From assembly GCF_021869535.1 (NCBI RefSeq), contig NW_026262648.1, positions 310,001 through 374,000 of the forward strand: a stretch of DNA of 64,000 nt, written 5' to 3'. Under the pieces are notes generated by a model that saw only the letters and a program-made list of their open reading frames with translations, was not told the DNA's origin and did not search any database. The stretch's first letter is position 1. Each line of letters begins with the position of its first letter. Below are positions 44,086-56,024 of this stretch, piece by piece. The position numbers and the translations under genes are program-made. This stretch comes from Mytilus californianus. Lineage: Eukaryota > Mollusca > Bivalvia > Mytilida > Mytilidae.

Positions 44086-47000
44086 ATGAAGGTCGCCATT
44101 ATTTTACTGTGCTTTGTCGGTAAGTAGCACGTGTTGTTTTCTTTGGCTTTAATTTAAAGACTTATTGACCAAGCTCGTTATTACAACGGTGATGTTCAAT
44201 TACTGCGTTTGGTATTCTTGGGGATATACAACAATTTAGCATTATTTATAGTTAAAGCAAGACTACAATTTTTATTTTTTTTGTGTCTGTCGGTTGTTCT
44301 GAGCATAGACTGGTTCCCTGTCCTTTATATCTTTAGCTCTAACAAGGGTGACTCAGATACCCGTATGTGGCAAGGAAGAGAACAAACCTAGTTCTAGACA
44401 TCGCAAAATATTCCGTTTAAGTCTTCTATGAAGTTAACTCAGTAACCGAGATTAGCGTGTAGAAAGACATGATTAGTATGTTTTTGTTTGTTATCTTTTT
44501 AAAAGTGCTCTGCCTGTATTGATTTTTACTATGCATTTAATTTTCCTTTTGGTAGTCCATGGATTGATGACCTTGAGACATGCACGTGGATATGTGACGG
44601 AATACACTAGTTTTTTTTAAATAGTAGTCCTTCCCATTTAAACACGATTGAGATGACTAGTGTAGTCCGTCACATATTCACAACTTTATTTTTGACTAAG
44701 GACTATTTATAGCTTTGCATATTGTAGACAACTGTGTATCGCTTAAGACTGTATGTCGCCTTTTTGATGTCATTTTTGTTGTTGCCGGGTTGCTGTCTCA
44801 TCGACGAATGCTTTATAAAATTATTCGTACGCACATGCTAACAATGCTACACTGGTGCTACGCCACTGATTTGCATCGGCAAAAGCCCATTTTGTCCGTT
44901 ATAGAACTATGCAGTCAACAATTTGAAAAGGGAAACAACTTGTGTTCAAGTGTGTAAGCACAGAATCAAATCGGTAATTTAAATTGACAAAATAGACCAA
45001 TCGGGTAACCTCGGCAGATACCGCTTCCCTACATCTGAATCTGATGAAGTGTGGGAATAGACTTTTCGCCCTAGTTATCTTGACATTGTAAGAATGTCAA
45101 ATATATAATCATTTAACTTGTTATAAACCTTAATACAATACAAATGACATGAACTTAATAACCCGAACAATGTTTTTTACTTGATTTCATTCTGCATACG
45201 AATTCACTATACCGCGATATACAGATTAAAAGACGTTAATATTTTGCTATAAGACATACAGTAGATGATGCAACTTTTATGACTGAAATAACTCTATAAA
45301 TTTTGTAACTGTACTTAATACCCATTTTTTCTATCCAATTTCAAACTCATTTTTGATCATTTTCAATGGAACAAAATAAGATCATTTCTTTTATATTCAC
45401 GACCCACATTTTGTTACGGATAATAGTAACCCACTGCATATTATCTTATGCATGAACTATGAAGAAATAAATTTAAAAGGTGTATGAGAAGATCGGCAAG
45501 CACATAAAATTTAATACACTATCACTAAGGACTAGCCTTAATACGAAAATTGTGTTCCCGCACCATCTGTGGTTCAATTGTGGTTCAGTCACAATTACGT
45601 CTTATTCCTCTGGAAATATCCACAGATCTTGTTTAATATTGTTTTAACGAGTAATATTTAAGAAATATAATTTTAAAAGATATAAAGCATAATTATATTT
45701 TCTCTTTCAGTGGCAGTTTATTCTGAGACATGCATTAGAAACCGCGACTGTACTCAAACGAAATGCTCGGACTCTACCCACACAGTCGTCTGCGGACTTG
45801 GACATTGCACGTGCAGCACAGGAACCACCGGACATAGTAATTATAAACATCTAAACATGTATTAAGGGGACGACCTATTTATTTTCGGAAGGGGGGGGGG
45901 GGGGGGGGAGGGAGGTAAGGAGGATTTAAAATTGATTAATTTTGTCTGGTAAAATGAATGATATTATATGAATAAATGCAGGATGTTGAGGATACAAATG
46001 TGTTCAAAAGTGAAAATAAATTTTCGAGCCGCAGAAAAAGAAAATAAACATTCGTAGCAACAGATGAAAATAAATGATCAATCCAGGGGAAAGAATCCTA
46101 CTGCTCCGTATTGTAAGAAGACAGTAAAAAGGGACAAAAACTTTACCTAAAAACATTTAACAATTAATTTAAGAATAGTAAGTTATTATGTGAGTGTTAA
46201 GGACGATTAAAAAAAATAAACTCCTACTAAAATTTAGTTTTCAGTTTTCAATTTGTTTAATTAATTTCGCCGAGGGGCTCAGATTATCCAACTTGAATCA
46301 TTCATGCACACAATTAGGTCGAGCATGAATTAAAGGGGCACTAGCTGTCAAATTCATGTTCACCGATTTGACTCAAATTCTCATATTATATTTATAACAA
46401 TGTAAAACATTTATCCAAATTATAAAAAGTTTTAAATAAACAATTTACAGGGCATGGGCTCAATAATATGAAGCTTCGTTTCGTGTGTATTTTAGTCTAG
46501 ATGCCATCTAATTAACTATCGAGATGACCCCGAAAACAACCGACAGTCACATGACACGATATAAACATAAACATAAATATCAATAGATATATGGACCTCG
46601 TGCAAATGGATTTTTCTATGTCTGTTTGATTTCAATTTTAAGGTTGAAAAAATAAGTTAATTTTCGATTTTTACCTGTATAAGAATGATTTTTTTGTGGA
46701 TCGAATCAGTCAATCAAATGATTTACCTTTGTTTCACTTTAAATGTTGACATTCTTTTCGTTTAATAGCCTAACACGCATCAATCATGCATAATCCATCT
46801 CTAGTTAAGGGGTTAAATTGAAGTTCACATGAATACGGATTCCAAGAGGTCGAATTATTCATTTGCAAGTGAATAATTCATCATCGGTTGTGACCGTCAG
46901 AAATCTTCGGAGGTCATCTCGATGGTTAACTAGATGGCGTCTAGACTAAAATACACACGAAATGCTGATATATATCATCGAGTCTATGCATTGTTAATTG

Positions 47001-47388
47001 TTTATTTCAGACTTATTGTAATTTGGATATACGTTTTAGTATGTTATAAATCAAATATGAGAATTTGAGTCAAATCGGTGAACATGAACTTGACAGCTAA
47101 TGCCCCTTTAAGTTTTTTTATTATTGTTATTTGTCTTGTGAGCTCTTGCTATAAGGCTTTGCTATTGTCTGTCTTCCATCGGCATATGTTTATATAAATT
47201 ATCTGTTATATATTGTATAAAGTACTTCAAATAATTAATTGCATTTTTTCTTTTTTTTTCTTTCTTCAGCATGCGCAGCTGCTGGTGACTGTAGGGATGA
47301 ACATTGCAGATTCGGTCAGAGATCTCATTGTGTTGACGGACATTGCCACTGCACACTCCAAGACCTGATTGGAGGAATAGGTCGTTAA
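44086..47388 (+). CDS. Cvsi-like serine protease inhibitor, three exons
   Basis: Coding exons 44086-44119, 45711-45836 and 47270-47388 give 92 residues. All introns are GT..AG and phase 1 (CG|GTAAGT, TTTCAG|TGG, ATA|GTAATT, CTTCAG|CAT). Exon 1 is the signal peptide (MKVAIILLCF, cleaved near VYS|ET). Exons 2 and 3 each encode one six-cysteine module with the same spacing, C-x5-C-x4-C-x8-C-x4-C-x-C, so 12 cysteines in a mature chain of about 76 residues. Size, 12 cysteines and spacing fit the Cvsi inhibitors of bivalve plasma (MEROPS I84), which block subtilisin-type proteases such as those of the parasite Perkinsus. AATAAA signals are at 47441 and 47498. Promoter elements were not identified. 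Identification is by pattern; inhibitory activity is inferred. Confidence 0.88.
44590..44679. mobile_element. Small foldback in intron 1
   Basis: TATGTGACGGAATACACTAG and its near complement CTAGTGTAGTCCGTCACATA lie about 50 bp apart. Confidence 0.7.
45891..45908. repeat. Poly-G run in intron 2
   Basis: G18 then AGGGAGG, 55 bases downstream of the exon 2 donor. Possible G-quadruplex on the transcribed RNA. Confidence 0.85.
46334..47107. mobile_element. TTAA-flanked TIR element in intron 2
   Basis: AGGGGCACTAGCTGTCAAAT at the left and its complement (GACAGCTAATGCCCCT) at the right begin inverted repeats of about 190 bp, which also share ATTTGACTCAAATTCTCATA and GTGTGTATTTTAGTCTAGA. TTAA flanks both ends (46330-46333 and 47108-47111), as for piggyBac and Kolobok elements. 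No transposase. Confidence 0.82.
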
Positions 47389-47440
47389 GTTGGTGGCACG
47401 ACTATCATATTGTTGAATATTGAAACTATAACATTATAAA

Positions 47441-47446
47441 AATAAA
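47441..47446 (+). terminator. Polyadenylation signal of the Cvsi-like gene
   Basis: AATAAA 53 bases after the stop codon; a second at 47498-47503. Confidence 0.6.
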
Positions 47447-47594
47447 ACGTCAGTTGACATTATATAAAATTAGTTTGTTTTTCGACATTATTGTCCAAAT
47501 AAATTTTGAGATATTTTGTTATATTTCTAAAAAGTAACCCGTCAAGGTCATGAAGGATATCTTTAGCTATGTATACATAAGACATCAGTTCATA

Positions 47595-47905
47595 AATTTA
47601 TTTTGGATGTAACACGTCTTCTGACAGGGTGAAAGTTCTTTGTCTATCAGCTCATAGACATATTTTTGTTATCATATGTGACCGTGACGTCATCAACGTT
47701 TTTTCATGATCTACTCCTTAAACAAGTTTAGAATTAAATTATAAGGAATGACTGTGATATTTTTTTCTGTCTATTCGAAATAACCTAAAAAAATGTGGTG
47801 CACACTTTTAAATTACTCGCTGCGCGTGTTATTCAGTGTGCACCACATTTTTGATATTATTTCTTCATAGACAGAAAAAATATATCAGTCATTGCTTAAT
47901 TAAAA
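47595..47905. mobile_element. Hairpin repeat, copy 2 (inverted)
   Basis: Reverse homologue of 9330-9632: GGATGTAACACGTCTTCTGA, GACCGTGACGTCATCAACGT, then the GTGGTGCACACT hairpin. The interval 47910-48950 has nothing else I can name. Confidence 0.75.
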
Positions 47906-48957
47906 AAAAAGCGCATACGTCATACTTTATATTTTCTTAATTTGAAAAAAGAATAAATTTACCAGTACATAAATGATCCAATGATCCAAACGATCATCCA
48001 AAATGTTTATTGAAGACCATTAATAGAATACACCACGGAGATAATATTCTATATATTAAAGGAGATTTGGCTATACTCCAATGAGACATTAATCCAACTA
48101 CACAAAATACTACTTTTTCTTTTTTAAATTGTTTTTAACATTGCATGCTATTTATTTGTATTGCTTGTGTTTTTATAGTTTCTCCTTAAATGAAACCTTT
48201 GTGACGACATGAGGGTTGTGATAGATTTTTCTACTGAATTATAGGAATGAAATCGTCATTTTGAACTGTATTTCAATGCCTTAAAAGCCAGTTTTCCAAT
48301 TCTGTATCCATAAGTTGCATTTTCGTCAAGAACAAAGATTTGCAGTATTAGATACGTCGTGCGTGAATGGTGGTAAAGGCCGATGCGAGTTATTTATTCT
48401 TAAGGATTGCTTGATAGCTATTTAAAAAAATAATCTAATAGGTTTCATAACGACTGAGAATTGAATATCGCTTGCTGTTAACTCGAGTGATTTCAATATA
48501 ATGATAAAGGAGCCTTTGACGAGTTGATTAGTATCATTTAAATTAAATGACGAGAGTTGATATCAAGCGATACTCAATTCTCCAGATTTCACTTATGGTG
48601 ATGATTTTTTTCATTTTTGTCCCGGTGAAATAATTTTGATTTCACAAGCTTCATTTCAAATATAAGTCCACTTCCGGTATTGAAAATATCGTGCCAGGAA
48701 CTCAGACTTATAGTAACACCAACGTTTTCAAGCTTATATGTCCGCTTTAGAATGGAATAAAATTTGACAAAAAAAATATTTTAAGATGAAAATGTTGCCT
48801 TTGAAAGTCATCATTGATCCAACCAAAAGCCAAAAGAAATGTCGAATTTCGTAACACATTGCAGGATAGGCCAACCAAATTAATATGAATTTTCGTATCA
48901 CTTATTCATATCACACTTATAGCGTCTATTGAATGCAGGAAATAGACCATATGCATG

Positions 48958-49143
48958 AGGGTGTGGATGGGGTTTGCAGAATAGAGAATAATGAACAAAA
49001 ATATAAAGAATAGAGAAAAATGGACCAAAAAAATAAAGAATAGAGAATAATGAGGTGCTAAAATATAAAGAATAGAGAATAAAGGACAAAAAGTATAAAG
49101 AATAGAGAAAAATGCCTTAAAAAATTAAAGAATACAGAAATGG
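48958..49143. mobile_element. GGGTCTGGATGGGG-family MITE cut by a SINE
   Basis: Starts AGGGTGTGGATGGGG with repeated AAATATAAAGAATAGAGAAT. Its right end is lost where the SINE begins. Confidence 0.75.
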
Positions 49144-49437
49144 AGGGGTCTCGGTAGTCGTGTGGTCTGAATAGTTCATAAACAGTAACACTAGCCTGTC
49201 AACATTGAGGTTGTGAGTTCAAAGCCCGCACGTAGCAGGTCTCTTCGAATCCGATCTTAATTGACAATGATTGTCAGTTTTCCTGTTGAAGGTCGTTTTT
49301 TTTCTCCAGGCACTCCGGCTTCTTGCACCAAAAACTTCTTGCACCAAAAACAAAAACAAACTGCATGGCCGCCACGATATAGCCAAGAGTGCAGTTTGTG
49401 GCTAATAAACATCAACAACCAATCAATCAATTGAGAA
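49144..49437 (+). repeat. tRNA-derived SINE with (AATC)n tail
   Basis: Head GGTCTCGGTAGTCGTGTGGT ... GAGGTTGTGAGTTCAAAGCCC holds A- and B-box-like elements. The tail reads CATCAACAACCAATCAATCA. It is joined to the MITE, whose end it replaced. Distinct body from the SINE at 38335. Confidence 0.7.
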
Positions 49438-49959
49438 ATCGCAAATTAAAGTAAATTCTAGAAGCGATCGGATTGTCACGGAAGGGGGATATAGGAGAAT
49501 CTCTCGCTGGTTCCGTCCATGATAAACCACATTCTTCATTGCAAAATTTGGCATTCTCGCTAAAGGGAAGAAGGTACCGAATGGGCAACCCGAAATCATA
49601 AAGTGACGAATGACACAGAATAATGACCAAAAGTAAAAGAAAAGACGGACAGACAGACAGACAAAATAGAGCCAGCAAAAAAATCTGTCGGTGTACTTAG
49701 ATGCTTCGGAAGGGTAAAAATGAAACAACACATTAAATAATTTCATGTGTCCGAAGCGCTTTTCTGGATTTACCTTCATCAGGAACGCTCAAAGCCGAAT
49801 ATTTGAAAGCCGAAAATTCATAAGAACTCAAACAATGAATAAATACCTAAATAAATGGAGAATGTGTCTATGGGCCACAGATGCCCCCGCTTGTAAAAAT
49901 GCATGCGTCAACTTCCACATATAGATGCAGGATTCACGTAGTTAAGACCGTTTTGTGAT

Positions 49960-50275
49960 TATAAGCCTAAGTTTCATAACATTTTGTTGAGGCAAACTAA
50001 AGGTAGAGAACGAAAACGAAAGATTTAGCAATTTTTCCATTTATATAGGGGCATAACTCATGGACGGTAAAAGTGACGCCACCCAATTTCGAACTTGATC
50101 TGTGTTTTGTGGTAAAATGCATTGTGTATAAGTTTTATAATATTTGGTTGAGGCAAACTCTAGTTACAGAACGGAAACCAATTTTGGGGACGTTCGGGAC
50201 GGACAGACGGACAGACGGGACGGAAGGACGGACGCACATGGGTTACACTTAATGCTCCCTCCGCTACGACGGGGG
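49960..50275 (+). repeat. Module shared with the 30.4-32 kb foldback
   Basis: GGTAAAAGTGACGCCACCCA, TGATCTGTGTTTTGTGGTAA, TTTGGTTGAGGCAAACT and a GGACGGACAGACGGACAGAC stretch match the interior of the foldback, ending at CGACGGGGGCAT. Confidence 0.65.
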
Positions 50276-50394
50276 CATACACATAGCTATAGCCGAATCC
50301 ATCTAAGTTCAACTTTGCCTGAGGGAGTTATAACCTTAAATAATTTCAATATTTATAAACAAGTTACTGCTCTTAGAACCCGATATGTTGCTCA

Positions 50395-50520
50395 CTTATG
50401 TGCTTCGGAAGGGTAAAAAGTTCCTGTTATTAGATCTAACCTGATCTGTTGCTCACTTTTGTTCTTCGGAAGGGTAAAAAGTTCCTGCTCTTAGAACCTG
50501 ATATGTTGCTCATATTTTAA
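50395..50520 (+). repeat. Short tandem repeat, ~60-bp step
   Basis: GCTTCGGAAGGGTAAAAAGT and TTCTTCGGAAGGGTAAAAAG recur with GATATGTTGCTCA-type words. CTTCGGAAGGGTA also appears at 49705 and TCCGGAAGGGTA at 60056. Confidence 0.5.
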
Positions 50521-50949
50521 CTTCCATGTTACCGTATTGGTATCCGGACTAATTGACCTCGGAAAATTAACTATTTTTTTCAATATTTGTTTTATTTCTT
50601 ATTTATATAAAGCACATGCATTAGAAAAAACATAATGATAACCACTCACACATTTTATACACGTTCTATTTATAAACACAACAAATGCAGATTATCATAT
50701 AACTATCTATCTAAATTAAAAAAAAAAGTAATTTAAGGATGTGGTAAAAATGTAAATAAGAATTTATTTCATAATTTCTAAAATATCAATTATTATATTC
50801 CTCTTTTTGGCTTAACAAATCGAAATAATAAAATAAAATTGTTAAATAACCCAGTGTTAATAATACAATTAAAACATTGAATATGTTGATTTAAATGTTA
50901 CTTGTGTGGTCATAGACAATAGACAGAAGAAAGGGATTCAACCATATAA

Positions 50950-51070
50950 GAGTGTCTGGATCGGGGTCTTCATTTCTGCATTTTTAAAAAAATTTTAGGC
51001 CATTTTTCTCTATTATTATTTTTCTTTTTGTCTCACTTTTCTGTTTTCTGTAAACCCCATCCAGACCCGG
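50950..51070. mobile_element. GGGTCTGGATGGGG-family MITE, shortened
   Basis: Left GAGTGTCTGGATCGGGGTCT, right TAAACCCCATCCAGACCC; about 120 bp, so internally deleted. Confidence 0.7.
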
Positions 51071-51471
51071 GTGCTAGAAATAATAAATAAATAAGAATAT
51101 ACATTTTGTTTTGTAAATATATTTCGAAACGCAGAGGAAAACACATTCTCGAGACAAAAGAACACAACCAAACAAAACAACAACAGTACAAAGTTGACCA
51201 AAGATTGTTCCTTGACGTTTTGTCCCTCATGTTGTATTACTATGAAGAATTATAATTATTGTACATCATTGCTTCTGAGAATGGAACAATGAAGCGCTGA
51301 ATGCGCAAAAATGCGCACGACCTCGGTGCTTATAATTCTAATTTTTATAAGGTTCTTTAAGACACCAACCTCTAAGATGAGTATTATGCACAAGACAAAA
51401 AAGTTCATTTTTAAAGATTAATATTTATTTCCGTTGAAACGATGGTAAATGACATTTTCAATACTGAAACC

Positions 51472-51564
51472 TAACCCGAATAATTCAGTCGTTATATTCC
51501 GCTGCTATACGATGGCTGCATTGGAGAAAATCGGACACGGAGAGGGATTGAATTGTTCGAGTTA
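51472..51564. mobile_element. Second MULE-like MITE, 9-bp duplication
   Basis: Starts TAACCCGAATAATTCAGTC, ends GAATTGTTCGAGTTA, flanked by ACTGAAACC on both sides (51463-51471 and 51565-51573). Same family as 24730-24832. Confidence 0.85.
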
Positions 51565-51617
51565 ACTGAAACCACGAAACAAATCTATATCAAATCCATA
51601 TCAATATGATTGTCATA

Positions 51618-52638
51618 TCAGAAAAGAAAGATTAGGAGATAGCACTGCACAAATATTTGGTGCAAGAATGACATAAACGCACCACTGTCCTCGCATACAA
51701 GCACATAACGTACTTGTACGACTAACAAAAATAAATAGAAAAGCAGCAAAAGGATGATTAAAACAGCTAAAAAGCCCAACAGACAATTAATACACTTACT
51801 ACAATCTCTAGGCTTTGGAGGAGGTGGGGGAGTTTTTGGTTGAGTTGTTACTACTATAGGATGAACTTTCGAGGTGCACAGTGTGCAAGTGTTATTTTTG
51901 CATTTTAAGAATTGACCACATGTGCACTCGCAATTCTCCTCTTTTGAGGAATCCAAAGTGCCCGGGAAGCATCGACATATGCAACATCCAAAGGACTTTT
52001 GACAAGCCAGGAATTTCTTACACATACATGTACAGTATTCATTGCTATCAAAATATGACGGACAGCATCGTAAAATACAACATGCGCATGCTCGTTCACA
52101 TTTCATGCAGTCACCACATGTGCATTCCCACCAATCAGAAATTTCAGGGCGTTGATATTCAGGAAAACATCGGAAAGTAAAACATTTACATGGTAGCATA
52201 CACGACAAGCATTCCCGACATCTGCACGTCAAAATATCGGTCTTAGTGGACTTTAAATGGGTTGGGAAACATCTAAATGTAAAACATTTACATGGCATTT
52301 CGCACGCGAGACATTCAAAACACCTACATGTCCAAACGTCGGATTTTGGCGGCTCAAGATGCAACGGAAAACAGCGAAGTACACAACAACGACAATTTCG
52401 TTCACAACGCATACATTTACCACACAAACATTCACATGCATCCTGTAAAGGAGTGGGTAAATATTTTGGAAAGCACCGTAAAACACAACATTTACAGAAC
52501 CGTTCACAAGCCATGCATTTTCGACATGTACAATCACAAGCTTTGGTGTCTGGCTCTTCAAATCTGGAAGGAAAACATCTCAGGATGCAACATTTACACG
52601 ACTGCATACATTTCCATTTCACATTTTTGCCATGTTTA
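51618..52638 (-). CDS. Tandem cysteine-rich repeat membrane protein (last exon)
   Basis: About 339 codons. The frame reads back without ATG to an acceptor (GTGTATTTTCAG, exon from 52638, phase 2), so an upstream exon with the start is expected; the first in-frame ATG is 52607. Seven repeats of 32-35 residues follow the pattern CxxxCxCCxxRCFP-x(10-15)-CxCxC-x2-C, for example RNCRCCVLRCFP. An eighth, incomplete repeat follows, then TTQPKTPPPPPKPRDCSKC, then one strongly hydrophobic segment (LLGFLAVLIILLLLFYLFLL) and a short hydrophobic tail. This predicts a cell-surface or vesicle protein with a disulphide- or metal-rich ectodomain on a single anchor. I do not recognise the family. Keratin-associated and metallothionein-like proteins share cysteine richness, but not this spacing with a membrane anchor. 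Confidence 0.75.
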
Positions 52639-52874
52639 CTGAAAATACACAAAAATACTTGTTTTTATAAAGCAAAACCCAAATAGATTTGTTTAGAGTG
52701 ACAATTTGCAAATTATTTTCAGTCGTTATACATAAACTACGAACTTAATTGGCCATAGACAATATTTGTTTCTTCATTAATTTCAGATGTTTTGAGCGAA
52801 ACATATTTGCTTTATTTCCAGCTTTCTTTTCGTAGTCTCTGGCGTACTTAATATAATCAGAAACGCGAATTATG

Positions 52875-53050
52875 GAGGTCTTGATGGGGGTGCTTCATTT
52901 CGTATTGTCTTTGGCTATTTTCGTTTTACTTTATTTTCTAGTCTACTTTTATTCTTTTTTTTAGCAGCCCATTATTCTCTATTTCATTTTTGGTCCACTT
53001 TTTTTCTTTTTATTCTCTATTATGTAATAATCTCACCCAGACCCTTATTC
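52875..53050. mobile_element. GGGTCTGGATGGGG-family MITE, diverged
   Basis: GGAGGTCTTGATGGGGGTGC on the left, TCTCACCCAGACCCTTA on the right, with TTATTCTCTATTTCATTTTT inside. The interval 53050-54330 holds only AT-rich DNA with a short direct repeat, ATAGCGAGTTTCTTGATAT (53724 and 54008). Confidence 0.65.
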
Positions 53051-54368
53051 GTGTGTAAATATTATTTTACATTACGACTAATCATATAAGTATTGTAATA
53101 GAAAAATGCAGTTTGTTTTATTTCATACAGTTTATTAATTAATGTATGTAGGATCTACTGTCAAAAATATTTTATATGCAATTATTGTTTAACTGTTCTA
53201 TACTTTAAAACTTTTCTCCTTCAATTTTAAAAGCAGGATATTTCAAATTTACCTCCGGTAATATGTCTAGCAAAGTTCAACAAAATGTCACAAAGTTTGG
53301 ACAGCTGTCAACGTACGTCAGCATCTTTATTTGTGTCAAGCTATAGGGCACAAACTAGTACCATAGTTACTTTTAATTAAGATCTAAATTAATATTTATA
53401 ATGTTATTTTTTAAGTTGTATATTGTTTTGTATTATAGTTAGGAAAATGTAAATAAATATATTTGAAACATAATTTGGCAAATTTAAAATAAGAAATTAA
53501 AGAAAAACCATTTTTATGTAACTTGTAGTTTTGGCCTGGTTTTGGACCATAACTATATTTATGCATTCTAATTTTTGTTAATAACTTATACATTCTTCCG
53601 TTATCCTGTTTTGTTTTTGTTATCCTGTTTATTTTTTGTAATCCTGTTTGCTGCAGTCAATTAAGGGTTACTAGGACATTCAGAAATTAGTATATAAACT
53701 GATCAAGCCGCTATAAAATTAATAGCGAGTTTCTTGATATTCTAGGTGAGTCTCTAGGTTTTGAAAATGATTTAGATTTAAAATTATTTCAGTTTCTTTT
53801 AATTTTATTTTGAAAGAAATAGATAAAGTTTATAAGTAACTAATATTTTAATTCAAAGGTTTAATTTAACAGTAATTATTATTGTTATTATTTGATATTT
53901 AATTGGAATTACTTGTAGTATTTTATTATTGTTTTCAATTTATTTTAACTTTAAAATTGTACTTTGAAATTATATTTTAATTACTTTGATGTTTTGTTTA
54001 TTAAATGAATAGCGAGTTTCTTGATATCCTAGTTTGGTTTTCTTTCCTGTTGTTGTTTCCGGCCTCCTACCGTGAGCCTCCCCCTAGATTGTGCCACAGA
54101 GCCTTACATTTGTTGGGTTACAAAAATATCGAAAATACCACCACAATATAAGCCTAATAGAATTAATCTACCATCTTGAAAATTCTGTTTGAAAATTGCA
54201 TTGATAATATTTATCGCTTGTTATATGCCTAATGGCAAATATTTTGCCCATATTCAGGACACAAAATAAATTTGGCAGGTTCATAAAAAACATTGGTTGA
54301 CTGCAGTACGGTAAGCTGCAAACCAATATTTAGTTGTAATGATTACTAATAAAATTAACGATTCTTAC

Positions 54369-55253
54369 CTTTTCTTCGACCCACTCAATATACAAAAGAT
54401 ACAAACAAACGGTATAGCAATTGGAAAGAGGACAACAGTTGTTATCTCCCTTGGTAGTAAATTGCACCTTCCGCCGCCGTTTTGTTGTCAAATGGGACGA
54501 ACAGCAACTGAAGCTCGTAAAGAATCTCCAGAATATTCTCACGTAAGAAATCATGCCATTCGTTGCAATAAAAATTTCAGGGGCATTTATGTCACAATCT
54601 AGAGTACAGACGTCATAAAATCCCATTATCAAAAACATCTGCGAAATTTCGACAAAACATAGAAATACAAATGTTTCCACGAATTCATGTACAAGTCGTT
54701 TTTCTTTATCGACGCCCTTAAATTCGTAAAACAATTGATAAATGATATTAAGTATCTGCAATGCGGACAAAGCAGTTCCAACAATAGTAAATATAAGGAA
54801 AATAAATTGAAGTGTCTCCCCTTGACCTTCACATTCATGAGTAAAATCGGTGTCCGAAAAAGTTCTTGACCGTCTTTTTACAACAATGGAGTAATTTCCT
54901 CTTTTGTTCATTTCAAAATACTCAATCCAGTCAAATGTTATGTCGGACACAGCGAGCACCATGGATATGAAATATTTTATCAGATTGAATATTTGTCTTC
55001 GCTCAAGACGATGCTTTTTTTCGTTATCATCATCGTCCCTATCATTACCATCATCCGCCATTATTTCTCTGTTTTCTTTTGGTGAGTTAGGCGAGACGTG
55101 CCGTCGCGTTATTGACGTATTATTTTTCAACTGCTTAGAAGATCTTTCTGTTTTAGTTAAATGCGTATCATCGCTCTGGTCCTTGTCCTTAGCAGTAGAA
55201 AGTTGTGAACCATTTGTTTTTATAGTCTCTTCGTTTGCATTATATTCTGCCAT
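54369..55253 (-). CDS. Multi-pass membrane protein, first coding exon (partial)
   Basis: 295 codons from ATG 55253, just after an acceptor-like GTATAGTTTTCAG, to a strong donor GAAAAG|GTAAGAAT at 54368 (phase 0). Reading through the donor reaches a stop, so the downstream exon was not identified. The first ~85 residues are hydrophilic with an acidic run (DDGNDRDDDDNEKK). Hydrophobic segments follow around residues 88-110 (IKYFISMVLAVSDITFDWIE), 150-175 (FIFLIFTIVGTALSALQILN), 190-212 (VETFVFLCFVEISQMFLIMG) and 225-255. The charged TM1 (DITFDWIEYFE) and a glutamate inside a later segment recall XK-related scramblase-like proteins, but the likeness is weak. Treat as an unknown membrane protein. 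Confidence 0.65.
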
Positions 55254-55868
55254 ATCTTTCTGAAAACTATACAACCAAGGCTGTATTTCCCAGACTTGAT
55301 TGGTTAACTTCGTATATATAGTTCGATTTTTATCGAGATTTTGAAATTAGCAAGGTTTGTCAATGCAAATACGTTCTAATTTGGAATTATGACTTAACAG
55401 CTGATTTTTTTCAAATGAGAATACAATAATATCCTTAAGGTTATTTCTCCCAATGACAGTTAGTTTAAAATCTAAAAAAAAAAAAAAAAATAATAGTAGA
55501 ATATTTATGCGGATTATATCTCCCAATTAGGTAACTTTGTGATTAACCAAGGATGCGATAGATAAAAGAATATTTGCAAATTCAAGATTAAGAACTTGTA
55601 ACGAGCAATAATCGCACATCTAGCGAAACTCTTCAAGATTTGGCACGTTTTAAACAAGAAATTTATGGTGGCAGCAGAACTTTTTGGTGACAAGTAATCA
55701 TGAAAACAAATAACCATTAACGCCGAATAAACAACTCCCCCAAATATCCGTAATTATGTATTTTTCAGATCAAAATAAACGTTTGTCAAAAAAGGAGAGG
55801 TATGGTGTATTATTTTATGTCACAAAGTCACCTCACTTTCTTGACGAAATAAAAAGCGAAGAAATATA

Positions 55869-56024
55869 GATTCCACCACAGCAACAAGTGTGTTACGATA
55901 TTTCTCAACTTGTTAAATTTTAATATTTAAAATGCTAGGCTTGCCGAGCTTTTTGAATAATTAAAATTTAACTGTTGAGAGTAGAGAAATATCGTAATAC
56001 ACAAGTTATAGTGGTGAAATCTGT
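55869..56024. mobile_element. Foldback MITE, ~65-bp arms
   Basis: GATTCCACCACAGCAAC, then GTTACGATATTTCTC and TTAAATTTTAAT, pair with the complement ending GTGGTGAAATC. Near the 5' side of the membrane protein gene. Confidence 0.72.

Noticed and set aside
45020-45060. CTGATGA word near 45039 as another hammerhead
   Set aside because: No GAAA box in the right place and no stem I partner.
52246-52686. Plus-strand frames opposite the cysteine-rich gene
   Set aside because: They are shadows of the cysteine-codon repeats on the minus strand, with no independent start, domain or splice signal.
52638-54369. Splicing of the 54.4-kb membrane exon to the cysteine-rich exon as one gene
   Set aside because: The donor is phase 0 while the acceptor needs phase 2; joining them gives an immediate stop.
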